Positions 17,657 to 25,842 of a DNA stretch of 64,000 bases are shown here, piece by piece (position 1 is the stretch's first letter; the number at the start of each line of letters is the position of its first letter). The notes beneath the pieces are model-generated. The model was not told where the DNA came from and did no database searches. It saw only the letters and a list, made by a program, of their open reading frames with translations. Made by a program: the position numbers and the translations under genes. This stretch comes from Paenibacillus oralis (lineage in GTDB: Bacteria; Bacillota; Bacilli; Paenibacillales; Paenibacillaceae): positions 4,298,304 through 4,362,303 of the forward strand of contig NZ_RRCN01000001.1 of assembly GCF_003863965.1 (NCBI RefSeq), written 5' to 3'.

Positions 17657-18552
17657 ATAATTCCTTTCAGTTTATATTTTTGTTGGGGATTATTAAGCCA
17701 TTCAACTAATACCGTATATGTGTTTATACCTAAAGTATCGATATGAGTTCGGTCAAAGTCATGTTCATTTGATTCAACGATATGAAGTGTGCTTTCCGGT
17801 ATATATTTATGCAGCCATTTTGCTTGTCTTACAGGTACATCCGGATCTTGGTGAGCTGCAGTAATGAATGTTGGCGGTAAGCCCATCAATTGTTCCTTTG
17901 TTAAAGAATATGTTCTTTGATGATCTGTATCATCAAGGATCACACTGAGCCAATCTCCACGTTGACGAGCTGCTAAATAGAGAGGATAGCGTTGATCAGT
18001 CGGCGCTGAGCTAATAGGTTGATTTCCCACCAACTGCTGGATCATCTTATCCGATACTTTCGGATAGTTAAGGAAGTGTCGACTAGGTACAGTGAAGCTT
18101 GCATCGCTCAATGTGTAATATCCATAAAACACAATCACTCCGCGAGGCCGAACGCTAGCATGGACAGCATGATACAAAGCCAAATACCCCCCGGCAGAAC
18201 GTCCCATTACATAGTAATTAGAAGGATCGATCTTTAATGTATGCAGCCCTTCTTTCATAAACCATTCGATTGAACGATGTATAGCTTGCATAATAGCCGG
18301 CAGCTTACTTTCAGGGGCAAGCAAATAATCCAGTGCGAGCAGGCCATAGCCGTTTTCCGTTAACAGCGATATATATTTTTTGGGCATATCTTCTCTGTGA
18401 CCGAAAATCAATCCTCCCCCATGAAAGTAAAGAATCGTTCCTTTATAGGTTTGATTTTTACTTCCGCGATAAAAACTTCCATATAATTGGAGCTCGTTAA
18501 TCGTATGAATCGGAATCGTAACGCGTTCATAGGCAAACAATTTACTCAGCAC
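17653..18552 (-). CDS. Alpha/beta-hydrolase fold esterase-like protein
   Basis: A 299-residue hydrolase with an oxyanion-hole motif HGGG near residue 45, nucleophile elbow GRSAGG near residue 120, an Asp in HQDPDVPV and a His in SNEHDFDR, so a complete Ser-Asp-His triad is likely. No signal peptide, so cytoplasmic. Similar to acetyl-esterase-type hydrolases. Its stop overlaps the AEC transporter start, and the pair is divergent from allFG. No known ureide enzyme belongs to this fold to my knowledge, so its job here is open: an amide or ester side reaction on a ureide is possible. Confidence 0.8.
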   Translation of the reverse strand: MLSKLFAYERVTIPIHTINELQLYGSFYRGSKNQTYKGTILYFHGGGLIFGHREDMPKKYISLLTENGYGLLALDYLLAPESKLPAIMQAIHRSIEWFMKEGLHTLKIDPSNYYVMGRSAGGYLALYHAVHASVRPRGVIVFYGYYTLSDASFTVPSRHFLNYPKVSDKMIQQLVGNQPISSAPTDQRYPLYLAARQRGDWLSVILDDTDHQRTYSLTKEQLMGLPPTFITAAHQDPDVPVRQAKWLHKYIPESTLHIVESNEHDFDRTHIDTLGINTYTVLVEWLNNPQQKYKLKGII

Positions 18553-18681
18553 CTTTTGTACAAACTTTTATTTGGTTTAACGATTGTATTTATTAACATA
18601 TCACAAAGCATCCTCGACTCTATTATTTAAAGTGCACAAAAATATAAGCGTTTTTATAGAGAGTGCTCATATTTTGCTCTA

Positions 18682-18698
18682 TTGAAAGCGGTTATACT
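18682..18698 (+). promoter_or_regulatory. cre-like box overlapping the -10 of allFG
   Basis: TTGAAAGCGGTTATA (18682-18696) matches the cre consensus with one mismatch (T for C at position 14) and overlaps TATACT at 18693-18698. A weaker cre-like ATATAAGCGTTTTTA lies about 40 bp upstream. This placement would let CcpA block the promoter. Confidence 0.45.
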
Positions 18699-18721
18699 GT
18701 GAAGTGAAAAGGAGGAGTGTT

Positions 18722-21700
18722 ATGTTGTATTCCGTGATTCAAAAAAATAATTATCAAGATTCTATCAATTTAATGTTGTTAACCAACTCCATTAATGAAT
18801 TAGATGGTGTTAAACAAGGTCAGGTTATGATGGCAACAGACGCTAATAAAGATATTTTAAAAGCGGCTGGACTATTCACCGACGAAGTCGAAGCCGCAGG
18901 CGCTAACGACATGGCGATTGTTGTCGAATCCGACGATCAGCACGTGCTCGATTCGGTTGTTGAAGAAGTAAAGCGCTTTTTAAGCAATCTTTCCGGTAAG
19001 AAAAAAGACAGTGGGGTATCAAGCGTTGACAATTGGAAAGATGCTTTAGAAACGATGCCGGATGCAAACCTGGCCCTGCTGTCCATCCCGGGAATCTACG
19101 CTGCCGGCGAGATTGAGAAGGCTTTGGATTTGGGGTTACACGTATTTTCGTTCAGCGATAATGTGAGCCTGGAAGACGAAGTACGCCTTAAACAAAAAGC
19201 ACATGAAAAAGGCTTGCTCTTGATGGGTCCAGACTGTGGCACCGGCGTATTATCAAGTGTTCCATTGGCTTTCACTAACGTAACCAATCCTGGGAATATC
19301 GGAATTGTCGCCGCATCGGGTACGGGCATCCAGGAAGCCACAACCATCATCGATCGCCTGGGCGGCGGCGTAGTTCATGCGATCGGGACAGGCGGACGAG
19401 ACTTAAAGGAGGACGTTCAAGCGCGGACGATGATTGATGCGGTCGTCGCACTTGAGCAGCACGCTCCGACCGATGTGATCCTTATTATTTCCAAACCGCC
19501 GGCAAAAAAAGTCCGCGACCACGTCATGAAGCTGCTGCAATCGTTATCCAAACCGGTCGTTGCCCTGTTTTTGGGCGAGAAACCCGAAGCGCACGTCGGC
19601 AATGTGTCGTTGGCCTATACATTGGAAGAAGCCGCCAAAATTGCGGTCGATATCGCCAATGGAGATGAAGTAAAAGCGAACTACAACGATCCGATGGAGT
19701 TCCAGGTCGATCAACCGCTGCCGGCAGGTAAAACCGTAAAAGGGCTGTATTCCGGGGGCACACTGGCGAGCGAAGCCGCTACGCTGATCTCCGACGCGCT
19801 GGGACTTGATAACGTCAAAGGCGAAGAAGGCTATATTTTAAACACGCAAGGATTTCAAGTGATGGATTTGGGCGACGATGTCTATACGCAAGGCAAGCCT
19901 CATCCGATGATCGACCCGGAAGTCAGAGTAAATAAGTTAAAGGAAGTATTGAAAGACCAAACAACCGGCATCATCTTGGTCGATGTGGTATTGGGATACG
20001 GAGCGCATCCGGATATGGCGGGCGCATTGGCGCCGAGTATCCAAAAGGCTTTGGAAGAAGCTAAAGAAACAGGGCGCCAGCTGTATGTCATCGGCAGCGT
20101 TGTCGGAACGGACAATGATCCGCAAAATTATGCGCAAGCCGTTCAAACGTTAAAAGAGGCCGGCGTCATCGTTGAAAGCAGCAATGCGCGTGCCATTCGA
20201 CTTGCCTTGAAATTAATGGGACATGAACTGCAGGTAGCCGATAAAGGCCGCGTCGAATATACGGAAGCGAAAATGGATGTACCGGAACCAAGCGAGAAAG
20301 TACTGGATTTGTTGAATAGCGTACCGAGAGTTATTAATGTCGGGCTTCAAAGCTTCACCGAATCCATTATCAAATTTAATGGGCAAGCTTTACATTTCTC
20401 ATGGCGGCCAAGAGCCGGCGGCAACCAGAAGTTAATTCGCATCTTGAATGAACTGGAAAAACGCGAAGCGGAAATCAATGCGGCAAATGATAAAGTCGTT
20501 AGCCGATTGTTGGAATCTCAACCCTTCTTGGTAGATGCGCGTCCAGCCAAAGAAGTTATTCCGGAACTGAATACCGGCGAAAAAGTCATTCTTCACGCCG
20601 GGCCGCCGATCAAATATGAAAATATGACCGGGCCTATGAAAGGTTCCGTAATCGGCGCTCTGTTATTCGAAGGATGGGCAGCGGATCATGAGGACGCCCG
20701 TCGTCAATTGGAAAACAATGAAGTGAAATTCATTCCTTGCCACCACGTCGGTGCAGTAGGACCGATGGGCGGAATCACATCTGCCAATTTCCCTGTATTC
20801 ATCGTAGAAAATAAAACGGACGGTACAACCGGCTACTGCATTATGAACGAAGGTATCGGTGAAGTGCTTCGTTTCGGCGCCAATAATGAAAATGTCATCA
20901 AACGTTTGAAATGGATGCGCGATGTTCTGGGGCCGGTATTGGGACAGGCTTTAAGAACGTTCGGCGAAGGATTGAATTTGAACGTCATGATTGCCCGGGC
21001 AATCGGTATGGGAGATGAATTCCACCAGCGTAACATCGCGGCGTCACTCGTATTTCTAAAAGAAATTACGCCTGCGATTGTCACACTTGACGTGGAAGAA
21101 CAAGATAAAGCGGACGTGATTCAGTTTTTGGCGAATACCGACCAATTTTTCCTGAATATTATGATGGCCACAGGTAAAGCGATGGTCGATTACGCGCGTA
21201 AAGTAAAAGAAGGCTGTGTCGTGACGACCATGTCGCGTAACGGGGAGAACTTTGGGGTTCGGATCAGCGCTTTGGGCGATGAATGGTTTACAGGTCCCGT
21301 GAATACGCCGGACGGATTATACTTTGCGGGCTATTCGGCAGAACTGGCCAATCCGGATATCGGAGACAGTGCCATAACGGAAACAGTCGGTGTTGGCGGC
21401 ATGGCCATGATCGCTGCGCCTGGTGTGACACGTTTTGTCGGATTAAGCGGACTGAACGATGCACAAGTCATTTCGGAAGAGATGCAGCGCATTTCCATTA
21501 CGAACAATCCGGCCTGGGCTATTCCGAACTGGAACTTCAAAGGCGCGACATTGGGTATTGATATCCGCAAGGTTGTAGAAACCGGTATTACGCCTATTAT
21601 CAATACAGGTATTGCTCATAAGGAAGCCGGTGTCGGTCAAATTGGTGCGGGTACGGTCAGAGCGCCTCTCGTGTGCTTTGAAAAAGCATTGGTTGCCTAC

Positions 21701-21736
21701 GCCAAATCGTTAGGCATCAAAGTGGAAGATGAATGA
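18722..21736 (+). CDS. Fused AllF-AllG (FdrA-YlbE) oxamate carbamoyltransferase subunits
   Basis: A 1004-residue protein. Residues 1 to about 575 match FdrA/AllF: succinyl-CoA-synthetase-like, with MGPDCGTG, ASGTGIQE, IGTGGRDL and LYSGGTLA. Residues about 580-1004 match YlbE/AllG (DUF1116), from HAGPPI and GAVGPMGG to the C-terminus. In E. coli these are two proteins of about 555 and 419 residues that with AllH (YlbF) form oxamate carbamoyltransferase, converting oxalurate and phosphate to oxamate and carbamoyl phosphate. The ATG at 18722 follows AAGGAGG (18709-18715); a GTG at 18704 lies upstream of that site and is rejected. The frame reads straight through the joint without a stop. Overlaps allH by 8 bases. 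Confidence 0.88.
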   Translation: MLYSVIQKNNYQDSINLMLLTNSINELDGVKQGQVMMATDANKDILKAAGLFTDEVEAAGANDMAIVVESDDQHVLDSVVEEVKRFLSNLSGKKKDSGVSSVDNWKDALETMPDANLALLSIPGIYAAGEIEKALDLGLHVFSFSDNVSLEDEVRLKQKAHEKGLLLMGPDCGTGVLSSVPLAFTNVTNPGNIGIVAASGTGIQEATTIIDRLGGGVVHAIGTGGRDLKEDVQARTMIDAVVALEQHAPTDVILIISKPPAKKVRDHVMKLLQSLSKPVVALFLGEKPEAHVGNVSLAYTLEEAAKIAVDIANGDEVKANYNDPMEFQVDQPLPAGKTVKGLYSGGTLASEAATLISDALGLDNVKGEEGYILNTQGFQVMDLGDDVYTQGKPHPMIDPEVRVNKLKEVLKDQTTGIILVDVVLGYGAHPDMAGALAPSIQKALEEAKETGRQLYVIGSVVGTDNDPQNYAQAVQTLKEAGVIVESSNARAIRLALKLMGHELQVADKGRVEYTEAKMDVPEPSEKVLDLLNSVPRVINVGLQSFTESIIKFNGQALHFSWRPRAGGNQKLIRILNELEKREAEINAANDKVVSRLLESQPFLVDARPAKEVIPELNTGEKVILHAGPPIKYENMTGPMKGSVIGALLFEGWAADHEDARRQLENNEVKFIPCHHVGAVGPMGGITSANFPVFIVENKTDGTTGYCIMNEGIGEVLRFGANNENVIKRLKWMRDVLGPVLGQALRTFGEGLNLNVMIARAIGMGDEFHQRNIAASLVFLKEITPAIVTLDVEEQDKADVIQFLANTDQFFLNIMMATGKAMVDYARKVKEGCVVTTMSRNGENFGVRISALGDEWFTGPVNTPDGLYFAGYSAELANPDIGDSAITETVGVGGMAMIAAPGVTRFVGLSGLNDAQVISEEMQRISITNNPAWAIPNWNFKGATLGIDIRKVVETGITPIINTGIAHKEAGVGQIGAGTVRAPLVCFEKALVAYAKSLGIKVEDE

Positions 21737-22616
21737 ACGCAGCATAAAATGCGAAAAAGTTTATATCAGCCCGTACGTACAGCATATGATCCAGCAAAAA
21801 GGAAGTATCTTTGCGCGAATCCATTCGATTTTTTCGAATGGATTCAACCTAACATACAAAGATCGCTTATTGTTCGTCGGAAAAGACGTGGAGAGCTTAT
21901 CGGCAATCGGACTCGCGATCGACGCTGCAGATTTCAAGCTTATCCAAGCAGGGCTATCTGTCGGCGACCCGGTAAAGATAAGCAGCAGTTTTTCCCAATC
22001 TGAAGAAAAATTTAGCCTGATATTTATTTGTTACACCCGGCCTCAGGTGACAACGATGACGATCCCGTCGGTCCGCAGCGTGGATTTATCGATACCGTAC
22101 GTGCCGCATGAGCAGCTGAGCAAAAGCGATTTATTGCATCTGCTTGAAGAAGCGGATATCTGGGAGCATTCCGGATTCGCTTCATCGCCGCTGAAACCAT
22201 TGTACGAGAACTTCGTTAACGAACCGAATTGTTTTTCTGAAGAAGCTGTCCGATCTTTGATCGGCGCGGGAGTCGGCTTAACGCCTGCCGGCGATGATTT
22301 TTTACAAGGGCTGATCCTGTTTGAGCGTATAACCGGCAGCGGAACCTTCTTAACCGGTATGACGCAGCGGCAATTACAGCATCGATCAACGACAGCTGTG
22401 AGTCGAGCGTACTATCAGGCTCTGTTTGATGGATATGTAAATGCCCAATGGATAAAGCTTTGTCAAGCGATTCAATCCGAAAATAAACAGCAACTTACAG
22501 AGGCGATAAAAAAGATACAAGCATACGGCGCAACCTCTGGAAACGATACTTTAATAGGTGTTCTTACTTTTTTAAAACAAGCAAATTGGAGGAAGTTATG
22601 GGCAAAAGAATCGTAA
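21729..22616 (+). CDS. allH: AllH (YlbF, DUF2877) oxamate carbamoyltransferase subunit
   Basis: A 295-residue protein of the DUF2877 family, with the family-typical GAGVGLTPAGDDFLQGL near residue 180 and an SRAYYQALFDGYVNAQW segment. It is the third partner of AllF and AllG. The start overlaps the allFG stop within ATGAATGA, and it overlaps the kinase gene by 19 bases, so translation of the three is coupled and stoichiometric assembly is likely. Confidence 0.85.
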   Translation: MNERSIKCEKVYISPYVQHMIQQKGSIFARIHSIFSNGFNLTYKDRLLFVGKDVESLSAIGLAIDAADFKLIQAGLSVGDPVKISSSFSQSEEKFSLIFICYTRPQVTTMTIPSVRSVDLSIPYVPHEQLSKSDLLHLLEEADIWEHSGFASSPLKPLYENFVNEPNCFSEEAVRSLIGAGVGLTPAGDDFLQGLILFERITGSGTFLTGMTQRQLQHRSTTAVSRAYYQALFDGYVNAQWIKLCQAIQSENKQQLTEAIKKIQAYGATSGNDTLIGVLTFLKQANWRKLWAKES

Positions 22617-23539
22617 TCGCATTGGGCGGTAACGCTATATTGAACGACGATCCTTCCCCTCAGGGACAAATTGAAGCTTTGCGTTATACGAGCAAGCAAT
22701 TAATCGAATTAATCAAGCAAGGACACCAACTCATTATTAGCCACGGTAATGGGCCTCAAGTCGGGAATTTATTGTTGCAGCAAGCACTGGCTAAATCCGA
22801 TAAAAATCCGGCTTTACCGCTCGATACATGTGTGGCGATGACTCAAGGGAGTATAGGCTACTGGCTGCAAAACACAATGAATGAAGCTATGGTTGAAGCC
22901 GGACTTCACCATCAAGTGGCATCGATTGTGACTCAAGTCGTCGTTGACGAAAACGATAAGGCATTCAGCAACCCCACTAAGCCGATAGGACCGTTTTTCA
23001 CTCAGGAAGAAGCGGAAAAAGCAGCCGCTGAAACGGGCGAAATCTATGTGGAAGATGCGGGCCGCGGGTATCGAAAAGTTGTGCCTTCCCCTAAACCTCT
23101 AACGATCGTCGAGTACCCAATCATCAAAACCCTGATCGAAAACGGATATGTCACGATCTCGGCCGGCGGAGGGGGGATTCCCGTAAAAGAAGTACCACAT
23201 GGTTATAAGGGAGTCGAAGCCGTCATCGATAAAGACTTTGCCTCTGCGAAGCTGGCGAATCTTGTCGAGGCCGATTATTTGTTCATTTTAACAGGCGTCG
23301 ATCATGTTTATGTCAATTACAATCAACCCAACCAGGAGAAATTAGAAGCGGTCACCGTCGATCAATTAAAAAAATGGATTGATGAAAATCAATTTGCGCC
23401 GGGCAGTATGTTGCCCAAAGTTGAAGCCGCCATTTCTTTTGTAGAAAGTCGCCCGGAAAGTAAAGCGATTATTACTTCACTGGACAATATTAATGCTCTT
23501 TTTGCCGGAGGTTCGGCCACAGTTGTGTTAGCGGGGTAA
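22598..23539 (+). CDS. arcC: Carbamate kinase
   Basis: A 313-residue amino-acid-kinase-fold enzyme that transfers phosphate from carbamoyl phosphate to ADP, giving ATP plus carbamate. Motifs: IALGGNAIL at the N-terminus, SHGNGPQVGN near residue 45, GGGGIPV and KDFASAKLA. The ATG at 22598 follows GGAGG; an in-frame TTG at 22586 overlaps that site. As last gene of allFG-allH it equals AllK (YbcF) of E. coli and provides the ATP yield of the pathway. No arginine deiminase genes are nearby, which supports the ureide role. Confidence 0.92.
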   Translation: MGKRIVIALGGNAILNDDPSPQGQIEALRYTSKQLIELIKQGHQLIISHGNGPQVGNLLLQQALAKSDKNPALPLDTCVAMTQGSIGYWLQNTMNEAMVEAGLHHQVASIVTQVVVDENDKAFSNPTKPIGPFFTQEEAEKAAAETGEIYVEDAGRGYRKVVPSPKPLTIVEYPIIKTLIENGYVTISAGGGGIPVKEVPHGYKGVEAVIDKDFASAKLANLVEADYLFILTGVDHVYVNYNQPNQEKLEAVTVDQLKKWIDENQFAPGSMLPKVEAAISFVESRPESKAIITSLDNINALFAGGSATVVLAG

Positions 23540-23586
23540 ATTACCCAATTATGTGAAAATCCTTTATTTCATGAGTCAAGTCAAAA

Positions 23587-23709
23587 GGAGCGACCGATGC
23601 GGAAATTTTGGAAACGGTCGCCGTGGCTTCCGCGGCTTTGGCCGGAAACGCGCTGTCGCAGGGGGGAACCCGCGTGCAGCAGGCTTTGTCCTCGCCGCCT
23701 GTGCAGTAA
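23587..23709 (+). pseudogene. 3' fragment of the AhpD-like gene
   Basis: The last 40 codons and stop of the gene at 7881-8225, still in frame, with one clear residue change (Val to Gly). No start or upstream part is present; island sequence precedes it. This is the right border copy of the direct repeat. Confidence 0.9.
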
Positions 23710-23716
23710 CGGAGGA

Positions 23717-23764
23717 AAGGGACCTTTCAGGCTATGGATCACACCTTGGAGGGTCCCTTTTTTG
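23717..23764 (+). terminator. Duplicated rho-independent terminator
   Basis: Copy of the hairpin at 8233-8277 with a TTTTTT tract. Being downstream of arcC it now probably ends the allFG-allH-arcC transcript. Confidence 0.75.
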
Positions 23765-24206
23765 CTATGCTTGCCGGGAAGGCGCCATCGTCCGCGTTCT
23801 GGAAGAGGGCTTCGGAGGATGACCGCCCTTTGCCCGCCGCGCCGCCGCTGCCGCCCAGATACGCGCGCATCCGCGAGGACACCTCGCGCTGCAAGCCGGC
23901 CCACAGAATACGCATCTTGCCATGGAATCCGCGGCAGCGGTACTCCGCCTGGATGCCGTTCTCGTCCTGGCTGATCCGGTATATTTCGATGTTGCGCTCG
24001 CGGAATTTGCCTTGAATCTCGGCCAACACGAGCGCCACCCGCCGTTCTCCGCCACGGATGAAATCAGCGTAAACCTCGGGGTTTTTCAGCACCCCGCTTT
24101 GCTCGAGGATCCGGGCGTCCCGCTGAAATACTTTCTGTAAAAATCCTAGCAGCAGCGCGCTTTTGATTAACGCGAGCTCATCCTCTTTGAGGCCGGGAAC
24201 AGCCAT
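23739..24206 (-). CDS. Conserved-type hypothetical protein with a LexA-like box upstream
   Basis: A 155-residue soluble protein that I do not recognise. The N-terminal two thirds are helical and charged (LKEDELALIKSALLLGFLQ; GGERRVALVLAEIQGKFRE); then comes a Gly/Ser-rich stretch (YLGGSGGAAGKG). The last residues (IAKKGPSKV) are encoded inside the terminator hairpin of the convergent gene. A LexA-like box lies 33 bp before the ATG, so damage-inducible expression is possible. No membrane segment or signal peptide. Confidence 0.65.
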   Translation of the reverse strand: MAVPGLKEDELALIKSALLLGFLQKVFQRDARILEQSGVLKNPEVYADFIRGGERRVALVLAEIQGKFRERNIEIYRISQDENGIQAEYRCRGFHGKMRILWAGLQREVSSRMRAYLGGSGGAAGKGRSSSEALFQNADDGAFPASIAKKGPSKV

Positions 24207-24238
24207 GGGAAAACACCGCCTTTATATGTGAGTATATG

Positions 24239-24252
24239 CGAACTTATGTTCT
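24239..24252 (-). promoter_or_regulatory. LexA-like SOS box
   Basis: On the minus strand AGAACATAAGTTCG, close to the Gram-positive LexA consensus (CGAAC-N4-GTTCG type). It is located just upstream of the 155-residue gene, next to a TATACT-like -10 on the same strand. Confidence 0.5.
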
Positions 24253-24388
24253 TATCATACCCTAATCGAGCGGTTTTAATCAAGGGGAGGTTTTGCACCG
24301 GTCCAAGCAAAAAAAAGGTTGTTGATTTACTTCAAAATACATGTTAATATATAAATCGTTGCTGCAAAACAATGCATCGACGAAATAC

Positions 24389-24473
<85 letters not shown>

Positions 24474-24487
24474 TCAACGAATAATGA

Positions 24488-24530
24488 ACGAGCTCTTGAG
24501 TTTCCTTTTACGGAGATTCAGGAGCTTTTT
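24488..24530 (+). terminator. Terminator after tRNA-Leu
   Basis: AGCTCTTGA pairs with TCAGGAGCT, followed by TTTTT. A near copy lies at 40452-40494. Confidence 0.7.
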
Positions 24531-24604
24531 GCATATTTGGAATGTATTACGAATTAGATATAGGTTTTCCAGCAAATTGTGCAACCTTGAAACCATGCTA
24601 GCCA

Positions 24605-25486
24605 TTATTCTTTGAGCGCACCGATCATAACGCCGTGCACAAAATATTTTTGCAGAAACGGATACAGGACCAAGATCGGCAAGGTAGACACAATGATCGT
24701 CGCGTACTTTATCGTTATCCCGATATCCAGACGATCGCCGGCCGCTGCTCCTGTCATCATACTATCTGTGCTGTTGGAAATCAGAATCTCCCTGAGTACC
24801 AGCTGTAGAGGGAATAATTCCCGGTCACGCAAGTAAATCAATGCATTAAAATACGAATTCCAATGTCCGACGGCATACCATAAGATCATGACGGCAATCA
24901 CGGGCATAGAAAGGGGGATGATAATTCTGGTCATAACAACCCAGTCATTCGCTCCGTCGATGCGTGCGGATTCCTCCAAACTTGCCGGAATGCCTTGAAA
25001 TGCAGTTCGCATTATAATTAAGTTGAACGAGTTGATTGCTCCTGGCAAGAGAAGTGCCCAAGGTGTGTTTAACATCCCAAGATGATTAATCAGCAGGTAA
25101 GACGGAATAAGCCCCCCACTGAACACCATTGTGATCACGATCATGAGCATGATGTGGTTTTTGAAATAAACGTTACGACGGGAAAGAGCATAGGCACCGA
25201 GCGTTGTCATCATCAAGTTGATGACTGTACCTGTTGTCACATAGAAAAGCGTATTCCGGTAGCCAGTTGTAACCATGGGATTTTCCAATACCGCTTTATA
25301 GGCATCGAAACTAAACCCCAGCGGATAGAACAGCATGCCGCGAAACCGGGCCATTTCCGCAGGATCGCTTAGAGATGCGAAGAGGATATAAATAAACGGA
25401 TAGAGTGTAAGGAAGCAAAGCAAAACCATAAAGCAGATATTGAACCATGAAAATACAGTTTCACCCAGAGAACGTTTAGTAGTCAT
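24605..25486 (-). CDS. Carbohydrate ABC transporter permease (LplC/YtcP type)
   Basis: A 293-residue permease with six membrane segments and the EAA loop (ASLEESARIDGANDW, near residue 190) that docks on the ATPase. Such permeases work with an LplB-type partner, a lipoprotein binding subunit and a shared ATPase encoded elsewhere. This gene is intact with an ATG start, but its partners upstream on the same strand (LplB-type and the binding protein) are both broken, so the transporter is probably dead or depends on another locus. Confidence 0.88.
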   Translation of the reverse strand: MTTKRSLGETVFSWFNICFMVLLCFLTLYPFIYILFASLSDPAEMARFRGMLFYPLGFSFDAYKAVLENPMVTTGYRNTLFYVTTGTVINLMMTTLGAYALSRRNVYFKNHIMLMIVITMVFSGGLIPSYLLINHLGMLNTPWALLLPGAINSFNLIIMRTAFQGIPASLEESARIDGANDWVVMTRIIIPLSMPVIAVMILWYAVGHWNSYFNALIYLRDRELFPLQLVLREILISNSTDSMMTGAAAGDRLDIGITIKYATIIVSTLPILVLYPFLQKYFVHGVMIGALKE

Positions 25487-25502
25487 TTTTCTCGCTTCTC
25501 CT

Positions 25503-25771
25503 TTACCACAGCCTGTGTTCGCTTACCCGCTTGCTAATTGTATTGGCGAGTGTAAGCAAAATGAAGCTGATGACTGAATTGAACAAGCCTACGGCAGCGG
25601 AATACCCGAAATCATAGGACCGTAATGAAAAATGGCGTAGTAAATCAAAACAGGAACAAGCATCAAATAAATATAGCGATTACGAACCAAATCCCGCTTG
25701 ATGATACTCTTTTTGCTTTCCTCAGGTATTCTGGCTGCTGCTTGCATAGAGTTTCTGTCTAAATCAGGCAC
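25503..25771 (-). pseudogene. LplB-type ABC permease with a large internal deletion
   Basis: Starts at a GTG after GGGAGGGAG and reads the first 52 or so normal residues (to IFHYGPM). At about 25620 it jumps, in another frame, to the family C-terminus (YDFGYSAAVGLFNS ... HRLW, stop at 25503-25505). A normal member has about 310 residues, so roughly 200 codons including the EAA loop are gone. The joint is precise, with no inserted DNA. It lies between the binding protein pseudogene and the intact LplC-type gene. Confidence 0.85.
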
Positions 25772-25842
25772 GAATTCTCCCTCCCGGATGTCCGGAAAAT
25801 GGCAAGCTGTTCCCTGCCATTTTCCCGAATTGTTAGTAATGC

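Larger units (their letters stand above)
8319..23586. mobile_element. Purine-ureide catabolic island flanked by direct repeats
   Basis: About 15.3 kb with nine ureide genes plus an AEC transporter and an alpha/beta hydrolase, inserted between the AhpD-like gene and a duplicated fragment of its 3' end. The flanking host sequence is far more GC-rich. The island itself is patchy: its middle (about 12.2-18.6 kb) is AT-richer than its ends. No integrase, transposase or tRNA att site is visible. Homologous (Campbell-type) integration at the repeat is the simplest inferred route. Called a mobile region from its borders only. Confidence 0.7.
23587..23803 (+). repeat. Direct repeat copy 2 (right border of ureide island)
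   Basis: Counterpart of 8103-8318. It includes the gene tail, the terminator and about 40 bases beyond. It also encodes the C-terminal tail of the minus-strand gene 23739-24206, which suggests this copy keeps the original right-hand neighbour. Confidence 0.9.
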
